Origin: Heterohyrax brucei
Taxonomy: Eukaryota; Chordata; Mammalia; Hyracoidea; Procaviidae
Reading direction: 5' to 3'
NCBI GenBank assembly: GCA_028571685.1
Contig: CM053158.1
Location: 61,844,001 to 61,908,000, forward strand
Length of the DNA stretch: 64,000 nucleotides
Every line of letters begins with the position of its first letter. Position 1 is the first letter of the stretch. Position numbers and translations under genes: made by a program. The notes beneath the pieces were generated by a model. The model did not search any database, was not told where the DNA came from, and was given only the letters and a program-made list of their open reading frames with translations. Positions 11,621-23,300 of the stretch are shown piece after piece.

Positions 11621-11648
<28 letters not shown>
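11621..11648. repeat. Poly(A) run of 28 inside L1 ORF2
   Basis: An uninterrupted run of 28 A between CCTCCTAACT and GCCCTGACCTGG. The latter is L1 ORF2, so the run is an expansion of a short A-rich stretch in the L1 or a lost insertion tail. It is likely length-polymorphic. Confidence 0.9.
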
Positions 11649-11650
<2 letters not shown>

Positions 11651-12325
11651 CCTGACCTGGATGGCTTCACTGGAGAATTCCACTAAACTTTCAGAGACAG
11701 GTATTTCTGAGGTATTTCAGAGCATATAAAAGGATGAATACTCTCAAATTCATTCTATAAAGCAGCAATAACCCTGAAACCAAAATCAGCGGAAGACACC
11801 ACAAAACAGGAAAATTATAGTCTAGTATCTCTCGTTAACTGACATGCAAAGATAACTGAACAAAATTCTAGCTAACAGAATTCACATCAAACGAGTAATT
11901 CACCATGACCAAGTGGGATTCATACCAGGTATACAGGGATGGTTAAACATTAGAAAAACAATCAATGCAGTCAAACATATAAACAAAACAAAAGAAGCAG
12001 TTGATATCATCAACTGATGAAGAAAAGTGATTTTAACAAAGTCCAGCACACACACTGATGTCAAAAACTTTCAGCAAAACAGGAAGAGAAGGGAAATTCC
12101 TGAACATAATAAAAAGTGCTAATATAAATCCAACAGCTAACATCATATTAAATGGAGAGTCTGAAAGCATTTCCCTTTAGAACAGAAAACAGACCAGGAT
12201 GCATTTTGTCACCACTTTTATTCAACACTGTGCTGGGGTTATAGCCACAGCAATCAAGCTAGAAAAAGAAATACAGAACACCTAAATCGGTAAGGAAGTA
12301 TAAAACTGTCTCTATTCACAAATGA

Positions 12326-12499
12326 GGAAACCCTGGTGGCAAAGTGGCTAAATGCTGCTGCTGCTAACCAAAAGGTTGACAGTTCAAATGTGCCAAGAGC
12401 TCCTTGGGAATTCTATGTGGGCAATTCTACTTTGTCTTTTAGGGTCACTGTGAGTCAGAATCAACTTGACAGCATTGGATTTTTTTTTTTTCTTTTAGT
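12326..12499 (+). repeat. AfroSINE type 1, full length, perfect 13-bp target-site duplication
   Basis: Starts GGAAACCCTGGTGGCAAAGT, holds CTAACCAAAAGGTTGACAG and GTTCAAATG (B-box like), and ends ACTTGACAGCATTGG plus a T-rich tail. TATTCACAAATGA flanks it on both sides (12313-12325 and 12500-12512). The identical repeat indicates a relatively young retroposition into the L1. Confidence 0.95.
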
Positions 12500-14182
12500 T
12501 ATTCACAAATGATAGGATCCTACACACAGAAAACTTAATGAGCCAAAAAACAAAAACAAGTTACTGGAACAGAAGAGTTCAGCAAACTCTGAGGATACAA
12601 GATAAACATATCAAAATCAGCTGGATTTTTCTACAGCAACAAACAACACCTTAAGGAGGAAATCACCAAATCAATACCATTTAAGACGGCCAAAGAATAT
12701 AAAAACACTTGCAAAAAATTTAATCAGAGACGTACAAGACTATTCAAAGAAAACTGCAAGACACTACTGCAAAAAACCAGGAGACTTACATAAGTGAAGA
12801 AACCTACTTTGCTCATAGATAGGAAGACTCAACATCGTGAAAATGTCTATTCTACCCAACGTGATCTTGTATATATACAATGCAAACTTGATTCAAATTC
12901 CAATGACATTTTTTAATGAGATGGAGAAACAACACTTACTTTATATAGAAGGGGAAAAAGCTCCACATAAGGAACACTGAAGAAAAAGAATGAAGTAGGA
13001 GGCCTCACACTACCTGACTTTAGAATCTATTATAGTGCTACAGTAGTCAAGACAGTGTGGTACTGGTACTGGCACAACAACAGATACATAGATCAAGAGA
13101 AGAGAATTGAGAATCCAGATGTAAAATCATCTACCTATAAGCAGCCGATATTTGAAAAGGCCCAAAGTCTGTTGATTGGGAAAAAGGCAGTCTTTAACAA
13201 ATGGCATTGGCACAAATGGATATCCATCTGCTCAAAAAATGAAACAAGACTCATCCTCATATCATGCACAGTAACTAAAAAAGGATCAGACACAAATTTA
13301 AAATAAAAAACACCAAAGATCATGGGAAAATAAAATACAATGTTAGGAGCCCTAACATATGACAAAAACAGAATACAAAACATTACTGAAAAGTGCACAA
13401 ACACCAGAATTTAACTAGGAATTCCTAAAAAAAAAAACCAAAAAACCACACACTTATGCTCATCCAAAAACTTCACCAAAAAATTCAAAAGACAATCTAC
13501 AGACTGGCAAAAACACTTTTCATTACAACAAATCCCATCAGTACCTAATCTCTAAAATCTACACCATACTGCAAAACATCTACAATAAAAAGACAAATAA
13601 TCCAATTAAAAATGAGCAAAGAACATGAACAGGTGCTTCACCCAAGAAGACATTTAGGCAGCTAACAGACACATGAAGAAATGTTCACGTTCATTAGCTA
13701 CTAGAGAAATCAAAATGACAATGAGATACCATCTCACCCCAACAAAACGGGCATCAATCAAAAAAGCACAATACAATAAATGCTGGAAAGGGTGTGGAGA
13801 GACTGGAACACTTATGTACTGAATGTAAAATGGTACAACCACTTTGGAAATTGACTTGAGACTTTCTTAAAAAGCTAGAAATAGAAATATCATACGACCT
13901 AGCAATCCCACTCCTTGAAATAAATATTAGAGAAATAAAAGCTGTCACACAAACAGGTATGTGCACACCAGTGTTCATCGCAGCAGCATCCACAACAGCA
14001 AAACGATGCAATCAACCTAAGTGTCCACCAATGTATGAACGGATAAACAAATTATGGTATAGTCACACAACAGACTACTACACAATGATAAAGAATAATG
14101 ATGTAGTTGGGAAACATAACATGGTGGAATCTGGAATACATTATGCTGAGAGAAATTACTCAGCTGCAGCAAATGGGCAAAT

Positions 14183-14696
14183 GTGTGGTCAAGACTGTGC
14201 CAACTTGGCAACTCCACATTTGGCTGCTGTATCAAGTGGTAGGGGCAGGGCCTATGGTGCCTTCCCACCCCTCAGCTCTCACCCCTCCACCTTCCATCAC
14301 CTACTTCCTGTCTGCTCACATTGCCAGCAGATCCTGCTCTCTTTCGCATCTGCTTCCTGAACTAGCAGCTGTTGGATTCATCAACCCTAGAGTAGACAAG
14401 TGAGAGTCTTGTTCCCTGACCTGCTGATTCTGTGCTTGTAAGCCCCTGCAGCTCCATGAGTCAGCAGTCTTGCTGCCAGCTTGGGATCCGTTGACCTACA
14501 CAGCCAGTGATGTAGAACTTTGGTCTCTGACCTGCTGACATCAGGTTCACCAGGCTCCCATAGCCATGTGAGGCTTGTGCCAGGACTTGGGAGATTCAGC
14601 TTCCACAACTGTGTGAGCTGTTTCCTTTATATAAATCTTTCTTTGTACATATATATGTTACTGGTTTTGCTTCCCTAGAAAACTCTGCCTAAGACA
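14183..14696 (+). mobile_element. ERVL-type LTR
   Basis: Begins TGTGGTCAAG and ends CTGCCTAAGACA, so it has TG..CA ends. Near its 3' end is ATATAAATCTTTCTTTG, a likely poly(A)-signal area. It is followed three bases later by a tRNA-Leu-like primer-binding site and a short piece of internal sequence, which fixes the + orientation. It sits at the ORF2/3' UTR boundary of the L1. Class is inferred from the primer site. Confidence 0.65.
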
Positions 14697-14699
14697 ATT

Positions 14700-14717
14700 T
14701 GGTACGAGGGAGTCGGG
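14700..14717 (+). other. Retroviral primer-binding site, tRNA-Leu type
   Basis: TGGTACGAGGGAGTCGGG lies three bases after the LTR end. It closely resembles the complement of a tRNA-Leu 3' end (TGGTACCAGGAGTGGGG), which is the defining primer site of ERVL elements. About 220 bases of internal sequence follow before L1 3' UTR resumes near 14940. No gag-like frame is preserved. Confidence 0.65.
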
Positions 14718-15334
14718 CACTTCTCTAACAAACATCTAAAATTTGGAAGCCATTTTGAAACTCTGAATGGATACAAGACCCAGAAGGAACCTAAGAACTT
14801 TTAACACCAATGAAGGTGAAGATGGTAAGAAATGAACAGCAGTGGACAGGCAACAGCAGAACCAGACCAGCATGAGACAGTGCTGAAGCTGGCATTGGCC
14901 ACACTCTCTGGATTCTGAGTGGTGATCCCCATCCATGTGCTACAACTCTAGTAAAAAGAGCACATTTGATGGTCTGACAGACTGCAGCATCTCCAGAAGT
15001 CATGGGTCCCAGACTCTCTGCTAACTCAGAAGTGAACCCATTCCAGAAGCCAACTCCTCAAAGATTCAACTGATACATAAGACACAAAATGATGGTGAAG
15101 ATTATGTGTCATGGGTTAAGTAGATACAGGAAACTAGCTAGACAGCTCCTGTGTGGAGGTGAGATGAGAATGCAGAGGGAGACGGAAACTAGTTGAACAG
15201 ACATGGGAAATACAGGTTGAGAGAAGTGTGCTGTCACTGTGTGGTGAGAGAACCTTGTGTGTGTAAGTTTTCGTATGAGAAACTGACTTGAACTGTAAAT
15301 TTTCACTTAAAACACAATGGAAGAAAACAGGAAA

Positions 15335-17236
15335 TAACAAATGCTGAAGCAGCTGTAGGAGGATCAGAACTCTTATCAATTACTGCTGAGAATGGAAAAC
15401 AATGCAACTATTTTAGAAAATGATACGACACTAATTTAGAAAGCCAGGAATAGAAATATCATATGATCCAGCAATTTCACTCCTACAAATACATCCTAGA
15501 GAAAAGTTGTCATACAAATAGACCTATACATACCCAAATTACTCAAAGCACTGTTCACAATGGCAAAAAGAAACAACCTAGAAGTCCATCAACAACGAAT
15601 GGAAAAACAAACTGTGGTACATACATATAATTGAGTGTTACGTGATGATAAAGAACAATAACGAACATGTGAAGCATCTCAGAACATGGAGGAAACTGGA
15701 AGGCATTAAGCTGAGTGAAATATGTCAATCACAAAAGGACACATATTATATGGGACTACTAATATAAATATTTATGAAAAGGTTTACACACAAAAAGAAA
15801 CTATCTTTGATATTTAAGAGGGAGAGAAGGGCTAGGGATCAGAAAACAAAACAGACAATAGTTAAGTGGTAACTTTGGTGAAGGGTAAAACAGCACACAA
15901 TACTGGGCAAGCCAGCACAACTTCTACAAGGCAAGGTCACAGAAGCACCACAGATATGTCCAAACTTCCTGAAGGATCGAATTGCTGGGCTGAGGGCTAT
16001 GGGGACTATGGTCTCAGGGAACATCTAGCTCAACTGGTGTAACACAGTTTATAAAGAAAATGTTCTACTTTGGTGAGTAGCATCTGGGGTCTTAAAAGAT
16101 TATGACCAGTCATCTAGGATACTCCCCTAGTCTTACCTTTTGGGAGCAAGAAAGAATGATGAAAGAAAAACATACAAAGGAAAAATCACTCCAAAGGACA
16201 AATATGTCACATCTACCAAGGCCTCTACCAGGCTAAGTCTAGTACAACTAGATGGTGCCTGGCCACCATCACTGTTTCAGTTATCTGGTACTGCTCTAAC
16301 AGAGATATCATGGAATGGATGGTTTTAACAAAGAAAAGTTTATTCTTACACAGTCCAGTAGACTACAAGTCTGAATTCAGGGTGTCCGCTCCAGGGGAAG
16401 GCTTTCCCTCTTTGTTGGCTCTGGGGGAGTTCCATGTGTTGCATCAGTCTTTGGTCAAGTTGCATCTTGGCACAGGACCCTCAAGTCTGAAGGAAGTGCC
16501 CTACTCCTGGTGCTACTTTCTAGACAGTACAAAGTTCCCAATTCTCTGCTTGCTTCTCTTTCCTTTTGTCCCTTGTAGGATAAAAGGATAAAAGGTGCTG
16601 CAAGCCACACTTCTGGGAAACTGCTTTTACAATGGAGCAGGGAGGTGACCTTAGGAATGAATTTACAGTCCCACCCTAATCCTCTTTAATATACAGCATA
16701 GGAAAATCACAAAATGGAGGGCAATCACACAACACTGGTAATAATGACAACCCAATTAAATTTCTGAACATAGTTTTGGGAGACATCAATTCAATACATG
16801 CCAATCACTGACTGCTCTGATGGGGATCACAACAGAGGGTCCTGAACAGAGATAGAGAAAAATGTAGAACAAAACCTTAACTCAAAAAGAAAGACCAGAC
16901 TTGCTGGCCTGACAAGAGACTGCAGAAACCTTGCAAGTATGGCTCCTCTACACCCTTTCAGCTCAGTAAGGAAGTCACTTACAAGGTTCACCTTTCAGCC
17001 AAAGAACTGATAGGGGAGTAAAACAAAATGAGACTAAAAGGGCACAGCAGCCAAGGGGCAAAGACTAGAAGTGAGGAGGGGACAGGAAAGCTGGTAAGAG
17101 GGAACCCAGGGTTGAGAAGTGAGAGTAATGACATGTCATGGAGTTGTTAACTAATGTCATTAAACAATTAACGCACTGTTTAGTGAGAAACTAGTTTGTT
17201 CTGTAAAAGTTCATCTAAATTACAATAAAAAATTGT
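15335..17236 (+). mobile_element. L1 LINE, 5'-truncated, split by an LTR
   Basis: Starts in the ORF2 C-terminal region (TCATATGATCCAGCAATTTC; GGAGGAAACTGGAAGGCATT) and continues with the 3' UTR (TGGGGTCTTAAAAGATTATG; TAGATGGTGCCTGGCCACC). After the LTR at 16273-16803 it resumes with AAAAAGAAAGACCAGACTTG and ends TTCATCTAAATTACAATAAA. It lies head to tail with the preceding L1. Confidence 0.8.
16273..16803 (-). mobile_element. MaLR-like (ERVL-group) solo LTR with perfect 5-bp target-site duplication
   Basis: On the minus strand it starts TGGCATGTATTGAATTGATG and ends GATAACTGAAACA. ATCAC flanks it at 16268-16272 and 16804-16808. Typical internal landmarks on the plus strand are AAGTCTGAATTCAGGGTGTC, CTCCAGGGGAAGGCTTTCCC and AGGAAAATCACAAAATGG. 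It lies in an L1 3' UTR. The frame at 16310-16591 lies inside it. Confidence 0.8.
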
Positions 17237-17589
17237 CTATGTATACACAACAACAAAAAAAGAGTCTAGACTATGTTGGGAGTATGTTGATAGATAAGAA
17301 GACTAAAGATGCAGAAGATAAAACTTGATTGTAAAAGTGGGAGTAGCTGTAAGAGTTGCTCTTGGGAAGAGAAATGGGATAAATGAATTCATATACAAGT
17401 AAAAAAGTTGCACTTTCTTAGAAGCAAAAATACTTTAACAGGAAGGAATTCAGAGAAAATCAGTACATGTATCATTATGAATAAGGACTGGATGAAAAAG
17501 TAGGAGTTGTGTTGATAAAAGATAAAATAACTGATTATTTATAGACTACGTTGTAAGCCTTAAACAAATTTAAGAAAACTCAAATCAAG
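17237..17589. other. No feature recognised
   Basis: A-rich sequence with no gene signal; possibly decayed L1. Confidence 0.4.
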
Positions 17590-20500
17590 CAAGTGTCTTC
17601 TCTGACTATAATGCAATCAAACTAGAAACCACTAGCAAAATGACAGAGGAAAATTTTTACACACAGAAATCAAAAAACACATTTCTAGGTAATCCATAAG
17701 TCAAGGAAAGTCTTTTTAAAAAAGAAACCAACAAACAAAAACACACACACGTACAGAATTGAACACAAACATAACATATCAAATTATGTGGAGTACAGCC
17801 AAAGCCACCCATTTCTTTGTCAGTTTGTCATACTGCAGGGGCCTGCACGCTGCTATGATGCTGGAAGCTATGTTGCCGCTGTTCAAATACCAGCAGGGTC
17901 ATCCATGGCAGACAGGTTTCAGCTGAGCTTCCAGACTAAAAAAGACTAGGAAGGAGGGTCCAGCAATCTACTTCTGAAAAAAATCAGCCAGTAGAAACCT
18001 AAGAACAGCAGTGAAACACCACCAGACATAGTGCCAGACAAGGAGCCCCCCAGGTTGGAAGGCATTGAAAAGACAACTTGGGAAGTGCTGCCTTCTCAAG
18101 CATAGTCAACCTTAATGACTTACATGGAGTTAAGTTTTTGGAACCTTCATTTGCTAATGCAGCATGACTCAAAATGAAAAGAAACAACTGCAAATATCTG
18201 CTAATGATCAGAAAGTAGAATACATTAATTATGAATCTGGGAATATCAAAAATTACCAAAAATGAAAGCAGTGCATAAACGTGGATATCCTAGGCATTAG
18301 TGAAATGAAATGGACTGGTACTAACCATTCTAAATCAGACAATCATATGGTCTAGCATGCCAGGAATGAAATCTTGAAGAGCAGTGGTGTTGCACTCATC
18401 ATCAGAAAGAACATTTCGTATCTGTCTTGAAGTACAATGCTGTCAGTGACAGGATAATATCCATATGCCTACAAGGCATAAATACAACTATTATTCAAAT
18501 TTATGTACCAATCACTAAGGCCAAAGATGAAGAAATTGAAGATTTTTATCAGCTTCTGCAGTCCAAAAGTCAAACATGCAATCAAGATGCACTGATAATT
18601 ACTAGTGATTAGAATGCATAAGTTGGAAACAAAGAAGGATCAGTAGCTGGTAAATATGGCCTTGGTGACAGAAATGATGCCAGGGATGCCATGATAGAAT
18701 TTTGTTAAGGCCAATGACTTCTTCATTGCAAATACATTTTCCCACTAACATAAACAGTGATTGTACACATGGATCTCACCAGGTGGAATACACAGGAATC
18801 AAATCCTCTACATTTGTGGAAAGAGACAATGGAAAAGCTCAACGTCATTAGTCAGTACCAGATATGGTGCTGACTGCAGCACAGACTATCAACTGCTCAT
18901 ACGTGAGCTCAAATTGAAACTGAAGAAAATTAGAACAAGTCCACGAAAGCCACAATATGACTTGCGTGCATCCCACCAGAATTTAGAGACCATCTGAAGA
19001 ACAGATTTGATGCATTCAACACTAATGACTGAAGACTTGACTAGTTGTGGAATGGCATCAAAGACATCATACATGAAGAAAGCAACAAGTCATTAAAAAG
19101 ACAGGAAAGAAAAAAAAAGACCAAATTGGATGTCAGAAGAGACTCTGAAATTTGTTCCTGAATGCTGAGCAGCTAAAGCGAAAGGAAAAAAGAACGAGTT
19201 AAAAGAACTGAACAGAAGATTTTGAAGGCTGGCTCGAGATGACAAAATAAAATATTATAATGACACATGCAGAGAGCTGGAGATAGAAAACCAAAAGGGA
19301 AGGGAAGAACATGCTCTGCATTTCTCATGCTGAAAGAACTGAAGGAAAAATTCAAGGCTCGAGTTGCAATAGTGAAGGATTCTACAGGGAAAATATTAAA
19401 CAACTGAGGAAGCATCGAAAGAAGAGGGAAAGAATACACAGAGTCATTATACCAGAGAGAACTGGTTAATGTTCAACCATTTCAAGAAGTAGCATATGAT
19501 CAGGAACCAGTAGTACTGAATGAGGAAGTCAAAGATGCACTGAAGGGGTTGGTGAATCACAAGGCTCCAAAAACTGATGGAATGTCAATTGAAATGTTTC
19601 GACAAACAGATGCAGCACTGGAAGTGCTCACTTATCTGTGACCAGAAATCTGGAAGACAGCTACCTGACTAATCAACTGGAAGAGATCCATATTTACACC
19701 TATACCCAAGAAAGGTGACCCAATCAAATGTGGAAATTATCGAAAAATACCATTTTGATACTGCATGCTAACAAAATTTGCTAAAGGTCATTCAAAAGTG
19801 ACCACAACAGTACACTGACAGGGAACTGCCAGAAATTCAAGCAGGATTCAGAAGAGGATATGGAATCAGGGAAAGCACCGCTGATATCAGATGGATCTTG
19901 GTTGAAAGAAGAGAATGCCAAAAAGATGTTTCTCTGTGTTTCATTGACTGTGCAAAGGTATTTTACTCTGTGGATCATAACAAATTATGGATAACATTGG
20001 GGAGAATGGGAATTTTAGAACACGTAATAATGCTCATGAGTAATTTGTATACGGATGAAGAGGTAGTTGTGTGAACAGAACAAGGGAACACTGCATGGCT
20101 TAAAGTCAGGAATGGTGTGTGTCAAAGCTATATCCTTTCACCATACCACTTCAATCTGTACACCAAGCAAATAATCCCAGAAGCTGAATTCTATGAAGAA
20201 GAATGAGGCATCAGGATTGGACGAAGACTCATAAACAACCTGTGTTATGCAGATGACACACCCTTGCCTGCTGAAAGTGAAGAGACTTTGAAACACTTAC
20301 TGATGAAGATCAAAGAACACAGTCTTCAGTATGGATTGTACCTCAATATCAGGAAAACAAAAATGCACACAACCAGTAAGCAACACTAAGATAAACAGAA
20401 AAAAGAAGGAGGTTGTTAAGGATTTCATTTTACTTGGTTCCCCAATCAACATCCATGGAAACAGCAGCCAAGAAATCAAAAGACATATTGCATTGGGAAA

Positions 20501-21600
20501 AGTCTGCTGCAAAAGACCTCTTTAAAGTGTTGAAAAATAAAGATGTCTCCTGGAAGACTAACGTGTGCCTGACCCAAGCCATGGTATTGTCAATCACATC
20601 ACATGCATGTAAAAGCTGGACAATGAATAACGAAGACAGAAAAAGTGAGCCCTTTGAATTGTGGTGCTGGAGAAGAATTTTGAACATACCATGGACTACC
20701 AAAACAAACAGATTGTTCTGGAAGGGGTACAGCCAGAGTGCTCCTTGGAAGCAAGGATGGTGAGACTATGTCTTACATACTCTGGAAGGATGTGTTGTCA
20801 GAAGGGATCAGTCCTTGGAGAAAGACATCATGCTAAGTAAAGTAGAGGGTCAGGGAAAAAGAGGAAGACCGTTAAGAAAGTGGATTGACACAGTGGCTCC
20901 AACAATGGGCTTAAGCATAAGAATGATTGTGGGCCCGGTACACAACCAGGCAGCATCTTGTTCTGTTGTTCATAGTGTTGTTATAAATTGGAAATGACTC
21001 AACGGCACCTAACAATAACAACATAGCCAAAGCAGTGCTCCCAGGGAAATTTAGGAATGAGAAAGGTCTCCAAACAATAACTTAAGTTCACACTGCAATA
21101 AACTAGAAAAAGAACAAAAGAAACAAAAACAAGAAGGCAATAATAACAGCAGAAATCAATGAAATCGAAAGCAAAAGAAATGGAAAAAGGCCCCATTTTT
21201 TAAAAAAAAATCAATACAATTAAATCTCTAACAAGACTGACATAAATAAAAAGATACAAATTATTAATATCAGAAATGAAGTATGGGATATTACTAAAGA
21301 TCTTAGAGCCATTAAAAGGATAAGTAAGCACTGCAAACAACTTCACACTCTTAAATTCAACAACTAAGGAGAAATGGGCCAATTTTTCAAAAACTAAAAG
21401 GTAGCAAAACTCAATCAAGATGAGATAGATCATCTGAATAGTAGTATTATAACTATTAAACAAAATGAATTTATTAATTAAAATATCCTGAAAAAGGAAT
21501 CTCCAGGACTTGACAGTTTCATTGGAGAACTGTACCAAACATTTACAGAAAAATTACCACCAATTCCACATAAGCTTTTCCGGAAAATATAATTTGATGG
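17590..21600 (+). mobile_element. Older L1 ORF2 fragment split by an RTE LINE
   Basis: Two parts: 17590-17805 (ACTATAATGCAATCAAACTAG, end of the endonuclease region) and 21025-21600 (AGCCAAAGCAGTGCTCCCAG; CCAGGACTTGACAGTTTCAT, start of the reverse-transcriptase region). They are continuous once the RTE element and one copy of AGCCAAAGC are taken out. Coding capacity is lost. Confidence 0.75.
17806..21024 (+). mobile_element. RTE-clade LINE, nearly full length
   Basis: A 3.2-kb non-LTR retrotransposon, the usual length for RTE elements. A 5' UTR of about 400 bases is followed by one decayed ORF. The endonuclease part lies about 18280-19000 (reading VRI-type SDRIISICLQG, then IIQIYVPITKAKDEEIEDFY), and the reverse-transcriptase part about 19540-20720, with the catalytic box CYADD at 20241-20258. 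The 3' end is TGACTCAACGGCACCTAACA plus an ACAATAACAAC tail. The target-site duplication AGCCAAAGC is perfect (17797-17805, 21025-21033). Inactivating changes include TAG in place of Trp in the endonuclease GDWN motif at 18609-18611, and several frameshifts. Confidence 0.9.
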
Positions 21601-22015
21601 GCGGGGGGTCGGAGGGTGGTGTTCAACGACACAGGAGGCAAAGGAAGAAAGGAAAGTGAGAGAGAGAAGGCATGGAATTTATCCATTAAACCAGTATTTC
21701 TTGAGTGCTGACTGTGGGCTAAATACTGTTCTTAGACATTAGGGTTACAGAAATAAACATAATAGACAAACAAGTCCCTATTCTTAGGAACTTTTAATGG
21801 CAGGAATTGGAGATAAGGAGGAAGAGAACATAGCAACAGTATAAAATGTCAGATGTAAGAAGAGCAAACAAAATTAAAGAATGAAGATTGATAGTACGAA
21901 TCAAGAAAGGCTTCTTCTCTAGGTTGACATTTTAGGATGCCTGAAGTGAGAAAGTGAGCTACATGAACTTCAGAGGAAATAGCAATTCAGTGAGAATAAA
22001 CAGGGAGTTAAAGCC

Positions 22016-22075
22016 TAAAAACCCAAACCAATCCCACTGCTTTTGAGTCTATTCCAGCTCAGAGTGACTAAGGTC
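22016..22075 (-). repeat. AfroSINE type 1, 3' end only
   Basis: AACCCAAACCAATCCCACTG followed by TTGAGTCTATTCCAGCTCAG. It stops after about 55 bases, so it is strongly 5'-truncated. Confidence 0.65.
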
Positions 22076-22344
22076 GTGTATAAACAATTTATCATGCTGA
22101 AGGAATAGCAAGGAGGATGGTACATCTGAAGAACAGTAAGTGAGAAACAGAGTTGTAGAACAGATGGGAGCAATGAGATGTGATTAGAGGTTACAGGAGG
22201 GGCTGAACTGCAAATCCTGTATCACTATAAGAAATGATACAGATTCTGGATTTTACTACAAGTGATATGGGGGTCTCTGGAAAGCTCTGCACAGCGGAGT
22301 CTGCTTATGTTTTAGAGAGATCATTTTGGAGACCACTCTGAAAA

Positions 22345-22398
22345 ACAGGCTGGGTTGCCATGAGTCAGAATTGACTGAATGGCAACTGGTTTTGAGGA
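22345..22398 (+). repeat. AfroSINE type 1, 3' end only
   Basis: GGGTTGCCATGAGTCAGAATTG and TGAATGGCAACTGGTTTTG; a 5'-truncated copy inside the ancient repeat. Confidence 0.75.
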
Positions 22399-22469
22399 TG
22401 AAAAGGGTAGAAACGTAGAGACCAGTTAGCAAAGTTACTGTAATAAACTAGGTGACTAGGAATGGCAGT

Positions 22470-22655
22470 AAAAGCTAAACCAAAACAACAACAACAACAA
22501 CAAAAAAAACCCAGAGCCATTGAGTCGATGCTGACTCATACAGACCCCATAGGACAGAGTAGAACTGACCCATACAGTTTTCAAGAAGCACCCGGCAGAC
22601 CTGAACAGCCAACTTTTTGGGTAGCAGCTATAGCATCTATCCATTATGCCATCTC
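22470..22655 (-). repeat. AfroSINE type 1 with (CAA)n tail
   Basis: The tail on this strand is about seven CAA units and eight A (22482-22509), then AGCCATTGAGTCGATGCTGA, GGACAGAGTAGAACTGACCC, and a head ending CATTATGCCATCTC. The frames over it (22456-22710) are repeat sequence. Confidence 0.85.
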
Positions 22656-22694
22656 AAATTCATGGTATGTATTCAAAGCATATAGCTACATACA

Positions 22695-22732
22695 AGCCTG
22701 TTGCCGTTGAGTCAATTCCGACTCGTAGTGAC
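22695..22732 (-). repeat. SINE 3' end only
   Basis: CTGTTGCCGTTGAGTCAATT and CGACTCGTAGTGACCCTATA; a 38-base 5'-truncated copy, 40 bases from the previous SINE. Confidence 0.7.
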
Positions 22733-23300
22733 CCTATATTTGTACTGAGGTATACTTACACCGAAAGTACATATTTATACTGAAACTATACCAATCAGAA
22801 ATTGTTAGTGACTTCGATGTGAGATATGAGACAAAAAAGTTCAAAGATGACTCCAAGATTTCTGGCTTGAGCAAACAGGTAGAATGAGCTGATACTTAAC
22901 AAGAGACAGAAGCCTTGCACAGAAGCAGATTGGGGTGTGGGTGTATATGTATGAGAACAAAACAAGACTTCATTCGGTGGTATTGTAATTTTTCCCTCAA
23001 CTTTTTTAATTAAAAAAAAAACCTTTAAAACTACAGGAAAACTGTAAGACGAGTAAACACCTGAATACCTTCACCTAGATTCAACAATTGCTGACATATT
23101 CTTTATTACATTTTCCCTAGATTCAGGATTTACTCGAAGGTCATCATATTAAGTTTGGGATGCCTACTAGATATCCACCAGATACGTCACAAAGATAACA
23201 AAACATATGTGTTTGGAATTCAGAGACAAGGTCAGATTTGATAACTGATATTCTGTAGTGAGAAAGTAAATTACTATATAGTTAGATTCACTGTCCATTT

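Larger units (their letters stand above)
7520..15327 (+). mobile_element. L1 LINE, near full length but decayed
   Basis: The 5' end near 7530 (GGAGGTGAGGCTAAGACAGC) resembles an L1 5' UTR start. ORF1-like sequence lies about 8560-9420, with a C-terminal part encoding an L-A-CAGCAGAAACC region like that of the minus-strand L1 at 45 kb. ORF2 remnants run from about 9860 (TAAATGTAAGTGGGTTAAAT, endonuclease part) through the reverse-transcriptase part (ACCAAGTGGGATTCATACCA at 11910) to about 14180. The last 3' UTR part is 14940-15327. Stops and frameshifts occur throughout. It is interrupted by SINEs at 10031, 10928 and 12326 and by an ERVL-type LTR at 14183. Full-length structure is inferred from the order of blocks. 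Confidence 0.8.
21690..23300 (+). repeat. Ancient interspersed repeat, interrupted by SINE pieces
   Basis: Contains in order AGTATTTCTTGAGTGCTGAC, TGACATTTTAGGATGCCTG, AGATCATTTTGGAGACCACT, AGACCAGTTAGCAAAGTTAC, AAGATGACTCCAAGATTTCT and TAAGTTTGGGATGCCTACT. This succession is typical of one old, widely dispersed mammalian repeat that I cannot name with certainty. It is interrupted by SINE pieces at 22016, 22345, 22470 and 22695. An AT-rich block at 22985-23140 may be another old LINE piece. Class needs a repeat search. Confidence 0.5.

Noticed and set aside
13959..14360. 133-codon + frame
   Set aside because: It crosses the L1 ORF2 C terminus into an LTR; the N-terminal part is L1 and the rest is LTR.
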